DNA of 64,000 nucleotides from Nautilus pompilius (taxonomy: Eukaryota > Mollusca > Cephalopoda > Nautilida > Nautilidae). The position numbers were made by a program, and so were the translations under genes. The notes under the pieces were generated by a model. The model did no database searches and was not told the DNA's origin. It saw nothing but the letters and a program-made list of their open reading frames with translations. Each line of letters starts with the position of its first letter. Positions within the stretch are counted from its first letter, which is position 1. The stretch spans positions 1,460,501 through 1,524,500 of the forward strand of contig JACATO010000612.1 of NCBI GenBank assembly GCA_018389105.1, written 5' to 3'. Positions 13,596-25,290 of this stretch are shown here, piece after piece.

Positions 13596-15220
13596 GAACT
13601 CAACTGACGCTTAAAAAAAAAAAAAAAAAACTAAAGTCAAACCTGTACATAACAGTCAACCATAAGAAACAGCAAAAGTGTGGCCTTTATAGACAGATAG
13701 CCTTTCTGCATGGGTTAGTGGTGGCCAGTTTTTTTTCTTTATAACTAGTACGTTTTAAGATGTAAGTGCACAATGTAGATGTATATGCACCTTAAAAACC
13801 ATCATTATATCAATACACCAATCTAAAAGTATGAAAAATATTTCTAAATTCAAAATATTTGTTGATGCAATTATAGCAGAAATAATTAATGCTAATGGAT
13901 ATGTTTTTTCAATATATCATACATCAGCAATCTGATTGATCAGGCGATTGAGAGAATGATCTGTGCATAACTTGTGCATGTGCATGTGTGTGTACATTGT
14001 TGCAAGTAGTAATCAATCAAGAATTGATTACAAGCACTCAGAATCTTTTCTATTATACTGACAGACTTTTTTGTAAGTTTTTTTTTTTTTTAACTGTTCA
14101 AAGTGTAATTTTAGCAACTGATTTTTCATTTTAGGGAAACAATGCCTATTGTGTGTACAGTAGCAGAGGTTGATAGGAAAACAATTTATATGTCCACTGG
14201 TTGCATTAAACAGGCAGCTGCTGTGTAAAGGGTGTTCTACATGGGTTTTTGGTGCAAGGGAATTTTGTGCATATTTAGACAGATCCAAAATAGAAAAGCT
14301 TTTTCATGTCATAATTACATTTCTTCGAGACTTTCAGGAAACAAATCATAATGCACCATACAAAAGCCAATAACTAACAAAATAAAGCAACACGCAAACT
14401 TTCATTGTAGCTATCTTACAAACCAAATACTTTCTTTAGTACAATGGCAAACATTAAATTCAAATTTGAATTTCAGTGGACAACAGAAACATTAAAATTT
14501 GAACTGTCCTTAAAGAACAACTTTTTCTTTTTCTTTCAAAATAATCTTTACCTCTTAAGCATTTTCTTTGTGAATCTTGCTCAAGGTAAAAAAAAAATAG
14601 ATCAGTATCTACTATTAACAAAAGGAAATGATAGCTCAAAGTCTCCAGGGGTGACCTAGTAACTGGTCTAGCCAACCAAGCCAAGTCCTAGTAATAATCC
14701 CTATGGTGACATCAACTAAAGAAAGTATGTACCAGCACACATCACTTCACTAAACAAGCTCCATAGTCAAAACCACTGAAGTCATGGTTGCAGTGATCAA
14801 TATGCTTTGACAAACTTCTCAAACAGTTGTTTAAAAGCTGATAAAATTCACCCAAAAGCCTTTGACAAGCCCAGCGTTGCTAAACCAACCCACTACATAT
14901 ACAATTGGTGCTTTATGCAGTGCACCTATCATCATTCTTTTAAGAGTAAATGATATGGTTCCCACTACATTACATCTTCAAAGTAAAGTTATCAAATTCA
15001 TAGAGAAAATCAAATGTTAACATGCAGATTACCCTATGTAACAAGTATTATCAAACAAAATTATTCTTGTTGACTTAAACAACTAACATTGCATTAGAGT
15101 TACAAATAGCTTATGGCTTATGGAAAATATTTTGAGATAAACAGACTGATGAAAACCGATCAGAGGCACCCACTGGCTGAAGTCAAGTAATCATCATTGT
15201 GAGTAGCAACACAGGATGTT
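13596..15220. other. non-coding stretch
   Basis: This holds an A run at about 13,612-13,630, TG/CATG-rich sequence near 13,970, and several chance open frames below 90 codons. I recognise no gene. Confidence 0.45.
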
Positions 15221-15990
15221 ATAATCAATAAAGATATGAACCTGCAATGTTCTAAGTCACACCATCCTCAATACTTATTTAACCTACCAAATGAAGTATT
15301 AACTACATTATCTCAGGACTCAATGTGGAGACATATAGATGGAACAATAGAAGATGGTTTTAGGTCTGGTAGTGCAGAAGTTTATGCATTAATGCCAGAT
15401 GGAAAGAAAGATAAGGTGGTAGTAATCACCAGAATTATCTGTATTAGCTACCATGCAGAAGAGAAAGTTAAATTTTTAAAAGGCTTAGAATACCTGCTTT
15501 CACTTGAGATACCATGCAGTATAAAAATGCTCACTGACTGTAAGTTAATCTCTCCTACAATCTCTGAAGAACAAAGGAAAAAATGATCTAGAGCTACAAG
15601 AGTAATAAATACAATGTGCTCATAAAGCTATCTTGACTCTACTTACCTCAGACTTCTTGTGCATAAAAGCATGTCAACTGAAAAATTAAAGTTCTATGCA
15701 TATTTGAATTTCAAAACAACATGTCTTGATTTGAAGAAATTAGAATCAACAAATGTGCAGAGATTTTCACAATTTACCAAAGTGGATACTTCAAAGACAT
15801 GCCCAATTACAATATGGCGGAAACTGTTGGACACTTTCTCAAATAATGTCCAAAATACAAAATAAACAAATCTGGTGAGGCAGCACTTTCCCAACACTGC
15901 AGAAATGCTTTTTAAAAACATTAAACCAACAATACCATCGCAAAGGTTGAATCAACATCTCTTCAGAAGACCATGAAAGTAGTACTCTAA
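15220..15990 (+). pseudogene. LINE ORF2 3' remnant: RNase H plus CCHC-like knuckle (copy 1)
   Basis: This is the 3' end of a non-LTR retrotransposon polyprotein. The open 116-codon frame (15,236-15,586) carries an RNase H layout: HIDGTIEDG (cf. YTDGS) near residue 33, GSAEVYALMPDGKK, then HAEEKVKFLKGLEYLL with the helix Glu, and KMLTDCKLISPTIS with the third catalytic Asp. Further on (15,650-15,960, frame shifted) lies KTCPITIWRKLLDTF and then a stop followed by TNLVRQHF, PNTAEMLFKNIK. This aligns with a better-kept copy at 25.05-25.25 kb that reads KTCPNCDAAETVENSLIECP, the zinc-knuckle of many LINE C-termini. RNase H followed by such a knuckle suggests an I/R1/LOA/Nimb-like LINE. It is truncated at the 5' end with stops between domains. 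Confidence 0.68.
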
Positions 15991-16814
15991 AATATCAAGA
16001 GACTACCAAATAAGCAAGCAATAAAAGGAAATCAATCAATTAATCAGATTTTGTAAAGGCCTATTACGACACATTTGCAGTTGATATTTTCTTTTATATC
16101 AATTAGCTGACAGCTAAAAAAATTGGTCAAAGTTAGCATGAGCAAAGATGAAGTTCTGATAAATATTATTTTTTTTGCACTGGAATAATATGCAGTTTTA
16201 TAAATAACTTCATAATTGCTTCTGTTTAAGCTGCAGTATGATAGACATTTCTTATTCTACTTCTCATTTAATACTTTATAAAGTGTCTATGATATTAGTA
16301 ATTCATTCTGTCACTAGACTTTGTTGGCCCAGTACAATATTTTCCTTATCAAACAGTGATTAACATTAGGAATTATGAGATATATTAAATATTATGGAAT
16401 CTGAAACCAGCTCATGCCCACTGATAATTAAGAAAAGCTTCCACAATGAAACAATGTGGAATCTGACACTGATCAACTAAAAGTAGATCGGTGGAAAATA
16501 TGCTAAAGTTTCTGACACTGGAAATGCAATATATTTACAAGTGGAATAGAAGAGAAGATTGTGTCCATATTTCCATATATGGATCTTGGGGATGTCAAGG
16601 CAGTACTATATTGTGGAAATTTTTCTTTAATTAATGGCAGAGTGAAGCTTATTTCAGATTTCATAATCCTCATTTTAAATGCAATTTCATTAATATTAAA
16701 CTCAACAATCAATTTTCTTGTGTGTTATTTCCTGATCCTACCAGTCAATTATTGTTGCTACATCTAAACCAATAGTAGTAGCAATATTTTAGTATATTCA
16801 TCCATTTTAATTTA

Positions 16815-16816
<2 letters not shown>

Positions 16817-16850
<34 letters not shown>
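16817..16850. repeat. (TA)n microsatellite
   Basis: About 17 TA units in a row. A second run of AT units follows at 16,886-16,903, with an 8-9 bp TTAATTA-type word beside each, so the two may once have been one tract. Confidence 0.97.
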
Positions 16851-16855
<5 letters not shown>

Positions 16856-17034
16856 GTCATAGTGTTGCAATAGTCAAAAATTAATTATATATATATATAT
16901 ATACACAAAAAAGAATGAAAACCTTATGAATGGCCTACAAATAAATAACATATTCAAAAGCTAATTCAGAATATTAATGTCACCTTTACTCCATATAAAT
17001 TAGCACAATTAAATGATAAAATATATAAGGTGTC

Positions 17035-17059
17035 TGTGTGTGTGTGTGTGTGTGTGTGT
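17035..17059 (+). repeat. (TG)n microsatellite
   Basis: About 12 TG units followed by a T-rich run. Confidence 0.97.
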
Positions 17060-17132
17060 TTGTTGTTTTTTTGAGAGAAACCAAAAAAGCAATATAGAAT
17101 ATTGAACTATAGATTTTGTTTATTTTCTATGT

Positions 17133-18480
17133 CAGAGTTGTCAAACCATTCTGGTGTTATAGACTAAAATTGACTTTTAATAGTCCATGAGCCACACAAC
17201 TGTTAAACAAAACTATTAGTACAATGTGGTGCCTTCAACATTCACCTGTCTATTCATATAACAATTAAATAAGTTTTAGTCTGGTTTAAATCTTACCTGT
17301 TATTGAGAACACTGAGTGAGGCATTTGTCTTGAACCAGTAACTCAAAATCAATACTGATGCTGGTCATTAAGAGTTTAAAGCATGTGTCAAGAGTATCAT
17401 ACTCCATCCTGTTCAGTCTTCAATTATATATTTCATAGCAGAAAATGTGCTTTCACAAATGTATCTGCTTCTAAACATCAAATGTATCTTGAGCAAAAAG
17501 TTTCATAGATGGGAAACATTTCCTACAAACTGATTCCCAGAAACTATCATGAAATTCATTTTTCTTTGTTAGGAGAAAAGGGGTTAGAATGCAAATCACA
17601 CAACTTTAGCTAAAAATCTGAAGACTGTTGCTCAACTAGACTTTTCATAAGGTGTTAAATAGCTCAAGACTTGGATTTAATGCATCAAAGTCTAAATTTC
17701 TCATTTGTTTCTACAAATGTTGAAAAGTTTACATTGCTGTCATTTGGAAACAATTCGCAACAAGTAGCATGGATAACATCATTCCTCTTGAGATATGCAC
17801 TAAACAGGTATAATTTCTTAAAGAATGTCTCAATTTGTCCTACCAGCTGGGAGACATTCTGCTATCTACCTTGCAAGCTGAAGTCATGTGCATTCAAGTG
17901 AATAATCATGTCTGTCAAGAATGCCATGTTGTAATCTTGCATTTGTTCTTGATACTGCTGTGTGTTGCCAATATCATCATTTTGGAGGAAGCAAAGAATT
18001 TCTCACCCAAGAGAGAAAGGCTAAAGGCACTTCACTGCACTCAGCCACTTGACATCCAAGTGCATTGGCAAGATATTGTACTGCTAACCAAAGGTTGCAT
18101 TTTGAGAAGTCTTCATCAATAGTGCAGATGAAAATCAGCATTTGGTCAATAGTTGATACCTGTACTTTCGTTCAAAGCTAGTGAAAAGTATTTACATATG
18201 TAAATTAAATATCTAAGTTTGGAAAAAATGTTGATTAATTTCACTTACTCTCCTTGCCACAATTTGATAAAACAATGATACACTTTTCAAAATTTCTGAC
18301 CATTTCATTGTCCTTAAACGCATGCACTGTTTCTGAACTTCTTACTTTTCACAAGCAGATTTCTGTTTCTCCTACTTGTTTTTCAAGTTCTTCAAAATAT
18401 TATCTCCTGATTCTCTTAAGTACTAATCATACTTTGTTTTGTGAAGTGTGTTGTAATGTGTATGTGTCATATTCCTTTGA
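17133..18480 (-). pseudogene. hAT transposase remnant (copy 2)
   Basis: This is a decayed hAT element with its coding strand on minus. The plus-strand left end starts CAGAGTTGTCAAACC, a form typical of hAT terminal repeats, and is followed by a GTCCATGAGCCACA segment. Minus-strand reading gives YFSLALNESTGINY (about 18,145-18,190; cf. the SLALDESTD block with the first catalytic Asp, here Asn), AFLTDMIIHLNAHDFSLQG (17,873-17,930) and an adjoining FFKKLYLFSAYLKRNDV (17,770-17,830). These are hallmarks of the GTF2IRD2/ZBED-like group. Stops and frameshifts are many. The far terminal repeat was not found. A plus-strand 95-codon frame here is a shadow. Confidence 0.78.
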
Positions 18481-19050
18481 TATAGTACAGCTATAACTTA
18501 CTTGTAAGCACAAAAGATACTGTGGATTTCCCTTGTTTTCAAAAAAGAGAAAATTTTCTTCCCATTTCAAGTTAAATGACCTGTTCCTCAAAAATCTCTC
18601 TTCTTGTTAGGGTTCATTTTATGGGCTTCACTGTAACAAGTCTCCCTAAACTATTTTTTGATAGTAATTAAGTTCTACAAACATATATAACAGCAAAGTC
18701 AGACAACACCTCAACCCAGAGCTTGATACAAACCAAATGAATCTAGATAGACGTGAATATGCTAAAGAGATGTCACAAACTTGTACTCTTATAATCAAAA
18801 GGCATAAATATTCAGACATTTTCAAAATGGCCAGCATAAACAAATGTTTTCCTAAAAATTATGTTAAGTTTAAAAAATACTTAAAACTAATGTAGACCAG
18901 GTAACCTTTTGAGTGTGTACAAGCCAACGATTTTCCTATAGATAGACTTATATGCTTTTTATATACTCACGAGATAAATTTTTCCATGTGTATCAAATCA
19001 GTGTTTAAAAAGAAAAGCAGCTTGTCAAGTATATTAATATATTTCGAATA
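18481..19050. other. non-coding stretch between transposon remnants
   Basis: No recognisable gene. It may hold the lost 5' end of hAT copy 2. Confidence 0.4.
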
Positions 19051-19054
19051 TTCT

Positions 19055-19420
19055 TTTTATTTTCGATGATGCTTAAATCAGGTAATTAAGGATGCCAAGT
19101 CAAACAATTAATTCTATTTTGTCACTTGTATTCCTCAATAATCTTGGTCAGATGTGCAGGAGCATTTTCATCCTAAAAAATGTACTATTTGTCAAGAAAA
19201 TACTTAGCTATTACTGGCCAGAGATTAGTCTATATATTACCATCTACTTTAAACAGTGACAAAATAAGATTTGAAGATGCATTTCTTCACAAAAGAGATC
19301 CTCCTTCAATATTACAGATATACACTTGTCGGTCAGTTACTGTTTGATATCCCCAACAATTTTTACATCACTATATCTTTTAAACTTTAAACATACATTT
19401 CTTTTTTTTTTATTAGAGGA
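19055..19420 (-). pseudogene. Tc1-like transposase fragment
   Basis: On the minus strand, 19,075-19,180 reads DENAPAHLTKIIEEYK and, after a stop, NRINCLTWHP with LPDLSI. This is the Tc1 block that holds the second catalytic Asp (QQDNAPAH) followed by the SPDLNPIE region. Upstream coding sequence is heavily decayed and I can follow it only in pieces to about 19.4 kb. An 81-codon minus frame at 19,563-19,808 follows in the right order to be upstream, but I do not recognise it and leave it out of the call. Confidence 0.6.
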
Positions 19421-21026
19421 GTTAGCTCCACTAATTTCTGAAAAATTTCTCACAGAATCTGCTGAAAATTTTTAAATTTTTCCTCCCAATCTACACTTAA
19501 AGCTGCCAATAGCTAGAAAGCTCTTAGAACACCATGCAACTGTCATTTGTGATGGAGGTCAATCAATGATCAGTTAAATTGCTATACAGTTTGAATTTAG
19601 GCAGATTTTTTTGTTGGCCATTTTGAAATATCCAAATATCATTGTCTTTTAACTGTACAAGACATGTAGACAATATGTCACTGACCCTACCAGCCTTGTA
19701 CAACTTGCAAAATTCATTCTTATTGAAGGCATTTTTTATTAACAAGATTTTTTTTTTACCCTGTTTGGGTCCATGGTACAACATGCAGGCTATTGGTTGA
19801 AAGTCCACCTGTTTAAATTTACTTTAATTTATATTTGTACATTTCTATTAAACTTTCTCTTTCCTTTAAATAGATAAGTCTGAGTATTTTGATTTGCAAA
19901 AAATGAAAAAGTTATCGTTACCCATAACAGCATAAACACGTACCACTAAATCAACTAACCTCTTAGGGAAACCTCAATTCCATTAAAGTACACAAGCTAA
20001 ATCTAACATGCCTTTTTAGTTATTCTAAAAACTTTTTTAAGTAACAAGAGATAGATTTGAGTTAAACAATCATTTATTGTTGAAAGACTATTATAACATT
20101 ATTCAATACTGCCAATAATCAAATATTATTATTAACTAAACAGTAAAATTTAAAGTTATATTTATTTCCCCCCCTTTCAGTTTACACAACATAATGGGTT
20201 AATCCAGAGTTTGAATACACTTCCAAGCATACACAAACAAATGCATGCTGTTTACAACTTACATTTGCAATGTTATCAAACAGTTTACTTGAAATCTAAT
20301 ACTAAAATGAATTGTTCCTATATAAGAAAATACAGCAGATAAACTATTCTTACTTGTTACATGACTACAGCATTTGGCCAGATGTCTGTCAGATTATTTT
20401 ACCAAAGATTATAACATACAGAAGTTATAGTAATAAGTATCAAATTATTATCTTACATCATAAAATATGAATCTACCTATGTGGATAGCATAGTTTCCAT
20501 CACACAAATTAGACCTCCTCTCCATTATCCATTAACTATAGAGAAATTCACCTAAAATTATCAATTCCTTAAACATTTCTATTTCTTCTGACAAAAAATA
20601 TGTCCATGAATTCCTTAAAAAACAAGTAGAAATTATGTCAGCTGATGAACATTGATAAATGACACTTAGTTACCTAAATCTAAATGGGCACACACACACA
20701 CACACTCTCTCTCTCCCTCTCTCTAAACTTTTAGCTAAAACATTGTCACTAAAAAAGAGAGAAAGACACACATAATAGAAAAAATCTGTCATCAACAATG
20801 TTGGCTGAAACCTTGATGCTGCTAAAATGGTTTGTAATCACCAAACTCTATTCATTCTCACTGTTCTGTGATATCTAATACAAAAATAAAAAAAATTTTG
20901 CAAACTGAAAGTTGTGTGATGCTGGTAAAAGTTGTATGTAGACAACAAAGTAGTAATATTTCTATTTGTGCTGTAGCAACTGGCAACCAAAGTATTGCAT
21001 AACTAAGCAACAGCAGTGGTCAAGAT
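19421..21026. other. AT-rich non-coding stretch
   Basis: This contains an unassigned 81-codon minus-strand open frame (19,563-19,808), a compound microsatellite (20,689-20,724) and nothing else I can name. Confidence 0.45.
20689..20724 (+). repeat. (CA)n(CT)n compound microsatellite
   Basis: About eight CA units run directly into CT units with one CC interruption. Confidence 0.95.
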
Positions 21027-22013
21027 CAGGAGTCAGCAACCTATTACATGTGAACAGGTTTCATATAACACTCAGATTGCCTGGGTATTCAGGATCACTT
21101 TTGGAAATGCTACATGGTTACAGAATGGCTCAAGTACACTGAGATGTGACAACTCATATGAACTGACAGCTGGAAAACCAGGAGACACAGTTACAGTTTA
21201 TGTTGATTTGTGTCAAAAACTGGAAGCTAAACTAATCAGACATTCATGACACTGTCATCAATGAACCATGACATCAGAGATCCTTTTGCATGTATATACA
21301 TCTATCTCCAACAAAGACAGTGCACACAAGTATCAAAATGCTGGATTAGATGTTCTGTCATTTCAAGCTGCATAGATAACCTAATTTGGATTTGTGCCCA
21401 AGAAGGTTCATGCAGTTTGTGATTTCTGCCGTCAAAGTGTTAGTGTCCTACATCAAGCATACAAAACCATTTCCAAACCAAACATTAACAAAAAGTAGTT
21501 TTCTGATGAATCTAGCAAGACAGAAAATATTGGCATAAATCAAAACAGTATTCCCCCCCCCCCACATATAGGGATTGGTAAAAATCAAGTTATAGAAGGA
21601 ATTTACAAGAGAGACCATTCATCGAAAAACATGGTGAAGCATTTCTCAATAGCTCTGCATGTTTGTGCTTGTTAAATTAAATAATCTGCTAAATAAAGAC
21701 TTGACTTTGTCTGAAATAAAAGAAATGCTGGTCTCTGCAGCAAACGTTGAGCTGCTTGTGAGTGAAATTTCAGATTTCAGAGAACAGTGTCATTTTAAAA
21801 AAATGCTGTTTTCATCATGAAAAAGGATGAAAGCATTGGTGTTAATGACATTTCTCATTTTTTCCATTAATGCAATATATTGTGCTTGTTCAAAATGTTT
21901 GCTGGAAATTTTCATAAATAGGATGTGACATAAGAAAAATTTTAAATCACTTTTGGTGTAGCTGCCATGGTAGAAAATGATATGGGGATTTGTGAAACTC
22001 CTGGAACAGTATA

Positions 22014-22601
22014 CAGTCGACCCCCGCGTAATCGCAGTTCGGCATTCGCGGTCCCGGTTATTCGTGGAATTTTTCTTAGAACCTAAACTAATAATTGTTC
22101 GTGGAAACCCCCGCATATTTGCAGAATTGCAAATATCTTCCGTGATTTTTTTATGGCTTTTTTCGTGGCAATACATATTTTTTCACGCTTTTTAATGCTA
22201 AATTATTAATAACAACATAATTTACTAATTTTGTAATATAAATACTAACATAAATTCAGCAAAATATGAATATAAAATAAACGCTATTGGCTGGAGGTTT
22301 GAAAGTAGCCAATCCAAGGGTGTTATCCATTTCTCCTCACTGCTGATTGGCTGCTGCCCATGATGTGCTGTCTCTGGCAGATGCAGCCCAGCATCATCCC
22401 AGTTTACTGCGTGTAGCTATCTCAAGTGTTTCTCTGAGTGTTGTATTTTTTATTAAATTATTATTATATATTTACTTATATATTTTACGTTATATTTTGA
22501 CATTTATAGGCATTTTTATGGACCACATCCAATATTCGCGGTTTTTCACTCTTCGTGGGTGCTCTAGGAACGTAACCCCTGTGAATACCGGGGGACAACT
22601 G
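22014..22601. mobile_element. Tigger-type MITE nested in hAT copy 3
   Basis: A 588-bp element flanked by TA on both sides (22,012-22,013 and 22,602-22,603), the pogo/Tigger target site. The left end CAGTCGACCCCCGCG pairs with the complement of the right end CGGGGGACAACTG. Sub-terminal copies of a TTCGCGG-type word recur on both arms. It has no transposase. It is CpG-rich against a CpG-poor background. Its left arm (GCAGTTCGGCATTCGCGG, then TCCCG) closely parallels that of the Tigger copy at 45.6 kb (GCGGTTCAGTTTTCGCGG, then TCCCG), which points to a shared transposase family. Confidence 0.88.
22284..22355. promoter_or_regulatory. CCAAT-box cluster in the Tigger MITE
   Basis: Three CCAAT boxes lie within about 70 bp: ATTGG at 22,286, CCAAT at 22,309 and GATTGG at 22,345. 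The Tigger copy at 45.6 kb has CTGATTGGCTG at 45,701-45,711, about 90 bp before its transposase start, so this is probably the retained transposase promoter. Activity is inferred. Confidence 0.45.
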
Positions 22602-22639
22602 TATTATCCATCAAATTGTAAAATTTAACTGAAAATATT

Positions 22640-23590
22640 TCCAACTTAATGCTGTGCTGACTACTGTAGACAGGATTGCACATTTTCTTGTTTCTCAATC
22701 AGCTTTAATTCAGATATTTAAAAACCCTGCTATAAAGAAACAGACTATGCAAGTATAAACATTCCTCTTCCCAGTAAGGTCTGCTGGCATAGCGATAGTA
22801 AAACGTGTTGGATTGCTTTGTAAAATGCTTCAATCCATGAAGGCATTTTTATTAAAAAGAGGAGAGATAAAACTACTCTGAACTGGATGATGATAAATGA
22901 TTGGAGAAGCTCATGTTTCTTATTGACATTATATCTCATTTAAACAAATTTAACCTCACCTACAGGGACCAAGACAAACAGTTTTGCATTTGTATGGAAG
23001 CCTGAAGGCATCTGTTGCAAAACTGGAGGTTTTAGCAGGGATATTCACATCAAACTTCCACTATTTCCCTCATCTCAAAAAGCTAGCAGTACGTTGCGTA
23101 CTTGAAGTCAATAAGATTGGCTTGTTCATGCAAAAGATAGAATTTACATTTTCTGAAAGCTTTCGAGATTTCAAACGTTCTTGGACCAATTTTAACCCGA
23201 CCATTTCAACAAGAATGACCTAAACATGTCTTTGTTCCAGTGGATAAACACACAACAATTTGAAATGCAGCTCAAAGATTTGAGAAGCTCTGAATTGTGG
23301 TCATCAGAGTTTAGAGATCTGCAGACTGAACTCGAAACTAATGAAAAAAAAATTCCAGAGCCTCTAGTTTGGCCTTTCTGAAAATTGAACTGTTTGGAAA
23401 AAAATTGTCTATGCTATGCTTTCAGCAGGTGTCCACATACCCTCTATGCAGCAGACTGACCTATGATTACTTAGAAACCTGTGGTTGCTTAAAGCATCTA
23501 AATACGCACCCAAAACTTCAAGTCTGACTCAGAAAGGGAAGTCCTGATGTCTGTCCTATCTAAGTGATAAGCTTTTGAAATGTAAGTATA
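22640..23590 (+). pseudogene. hAT copy 3 transposase C-terminal remnant
   Basis: Plus-strand frames carry the later half of a GTF2IRD2/ZBED-like hAT transposase. DIISHLNKFNLTYRDQDKQF (near 22,925-22,985) corresponds to the LNxLNLxLQGKD block. Then come YGSLKASVAKLEVLAGIF with FHYFPHLKKL, FSESFRDFKRSWTNFNP, FEMQLKDLRSSELWSSEF and a C-terminal segment ending NTHPKLQV. The order matches the family, with helical insert first and dimerisation region last. Frameshifts occur at least at the LNKFNL/YGSL junction and after FNPT. The catalytic N-terminal half upstream of the nested MITE is too decayed to read. Confidence 0.7.
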
Positions 23591-23778
23591 ATAGCATTAA
23601 TATGATGTGTAGCATTAATATTAATCTTGATGTGCATTCAATGAGTAAGGTATTTATAACTATTATTTGCTTGTAACATGTAATCACTTAAGTCTGACTC
23701 CATCAACATGCTTACCTTTAAATTGGAAGAACAAATTTGCAATCTAGCACAACATTCTTGAAAAGTTGCTAACCCCTG

Positions 23779-24180
23779 CTATAAAGTGCATGCAAACACA
23801 TTATCTTGTTTAAGCTACTAACATTTTTGTTTAGAAATGTAATATATATAAGTGCTAAGAGTTTTAGTATTTATCGGGATTTATAATTTCATGGTATTCA
23901 AACTGTAGACAAAAAAGACGAACATAATTCTACAAACAAATATTTTTTCAGATTTATTTATTTATTATTTTGATTAGATCCATTGGAATAATTCAAAACT
24001 TCCAAATACAATTATGATACAATAACTTCTATTGTTTTATCAGAGAAGTGTACAGGTTTTAGAGTAATTTTTAAGGGAGGCTGAGAGAGACAACAAGTCT
24101 TCATAGGGTATCCTAAATATTTTAAACAGGATGTATGTCAAAAAAAAAACAACATGCAAGCCATATCAAACAGGTAATAG
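23779..24180. other. non-coding stretch
   Basis: Short AT-rich spacer between hAT copy 3 and the Tc1/mariner remnant; nothing seen. Confidence 0.5.
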
Positions 24181-24182
24181 TT

Positions 24183-24880
24183 TGATCTTGAAGATATTGT
24201 TGATTATGTACCCTAGGTGGACGAGGATTATCATCCATTAATATGAAGTCATCTCCAATCACAGCAGCACATGGTCTGTCATAGGAATCCAAAATCTTGT
24301 CCCTACACTCTCATCACAATCAGGATACCCTCCTGAAACACATACAGGTCTGCATACCCACCTAATGAAATTCCTACCCAGACCATCACACCTCCTGCAC
24401 TACTATACTGATTCCTTTTCCTGATGTTCATGGGCTGGTTGCATGTTCCATTTCCTCCAGATGAGTATGTGCAGTGAGTCACAGTGGATGCTAAATCCTG
24501 AATCATCAGTAAAGAAAATATGCTCCAGTCATGTGGTGTCCAAACAGCATGTTCATGGCACCTGTTCAACTGCTCCAATTAATGCTGGTAGGTCAAGATG
24601 ATACAGATCATGAATAGTTTCGCATGAAGCCCTCTTTCATACAGCTTCTGGGATATGGTTGAAGCTGATACCAAATTCCCTGTGGCCACAAAAAGATCAG
24701 TAGGCAAGTTGGGTTAAAATTCTTCTTCGCCAAACCAAAAGTGATACACTGGAATCAACTGCTGGGGTTACGATCAACTGTCAACCTCAGATTAGTCTTC
24801 AGATGTTTCTGTGCAGTTTGAAATGTATCCATAACCAAGAAACCACTTCAGTTCATATTTAACTATTCCACCACTTGAGT
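24183..24880 (-). pseudogene. Tc1/mariner transposase remnant
   Basis: A minus-strand DDE transposase of the Tc1/mariner superfamily. The readable 91-codon frame (24,303-24,578) has WTPHDWSIFSLLMIQDL, where the first catalytic Asp of the FTDESRF block is replaced, and then SAGGVMVWVGISLGGYADLYV, the family GGSVMVWxGIS motif. Immediately downstream (24,185-24,305) the frame continues as RDKILDSYDRPCAAVIGDDF and ILMDDNPRPPRVHNQQYL, with the second catalytic Asp inside MDDN. The 24.6-24.9 kb part holds decayed helix-turn-helix sequence (TAQKHLKTNLRLTVDRNPSS). Stops interrupt it. No terminal repeats were found. The direction and order agree with a single insertion. Confidence 0.88.
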
Positions 24881-25039
24881 CTGTGATTATCCAGTGTCTA
24901 TCCTACCAAAAGCTTTCTGTCTTAAAGAATCTGTCAAACAAGTGCAGTTAGCCATTTGTAATGTTGTCTTTCTAAACAAATACAGAGCAAAAATTGAAAA
25001 AAACATAAGCCATTTTTTTTTCATATTTTTATTAAGAAT

Positions 25040-25290
25040 AATTCATATTTTTTCTACTGAAACTCATTTACATAAGACATGCCCCAATTGTGATGCAGCT
25101 GAAACTGTTGAAAACTCTCTCATAGAATGTCCAAAAGATACCTAAGAGAGACAAATCTGTTTGGGAAGCACTATTCTCAGTACTGCTGAGATGCTTGTTA
25201 AAAATATTAAACTTTGTCTACCTAAATCATCATCATAACTCCTACCTGATAAAGGCAATACCAATTATGAATCAAGATGAATATGAGAAA
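25040..25290 (+). pseudogene. LINE 3' remnant with zinc-knuckle (copy 2)
   Basis: The 3' end of an 83-codon frame reads HKTCPNCDAAETVENSLIEC with PKDT, a CPxC...ETVE...EC knuckle like that at the C-terminus of many LINE polyproteins. The stop is followed by sequence (ACAAATCTG...AAATATTAAAC) that aligns closely with 15,860-15,930, showing that both are copies of one family. RNase H is absent here, so this copy is more strongly 5'-truncated than the one at 15.2 kb. Confidence 0.65.

Larger units (their letters stand above)
15991..17132. other. non-coding stretch with dinucleotide repeats
   Basis: AT-rich DNA holding TA and TG microsatellites (listed separately). No gene is seen. Confidence 0.5.
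21027..23778 (+). mobile_element. hAT element with both terminal repeats (copy 3)
   Basis: The left end starts CAGGAGTCAGCAACCT and the right end finishes with the complement of CAGGGGTTAGCAACTTTT, a matched pair of hAT-type inverted terminal repeats 2.75 kb apart. The flanking 8-mers (GTCAAGAT, CTATAAAG) do not match, so the target duplication has decayed or the ends have shifted. Inside, transposase remnants read on plus from about 22.6 to 23.6 kb, and a Tigger-type MITE interrupts the element at 22,014-22,601. A C11 run sits at 21,553-21,563. Confidence 0.75.

Noticed and set aside
16886-16903. Second AT run as part of a transposon terminal repeat
   Set aside because: It is a simple AT microsatellite without a paired end.
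19563-19808. 81-codon minus frame as the N-terminal part of the Tc1-like fragment
   Set aside because: The position fits, but the residues do not show the expected paired helix-turn-helix or WxxVxFSDE block, so I did not include it.
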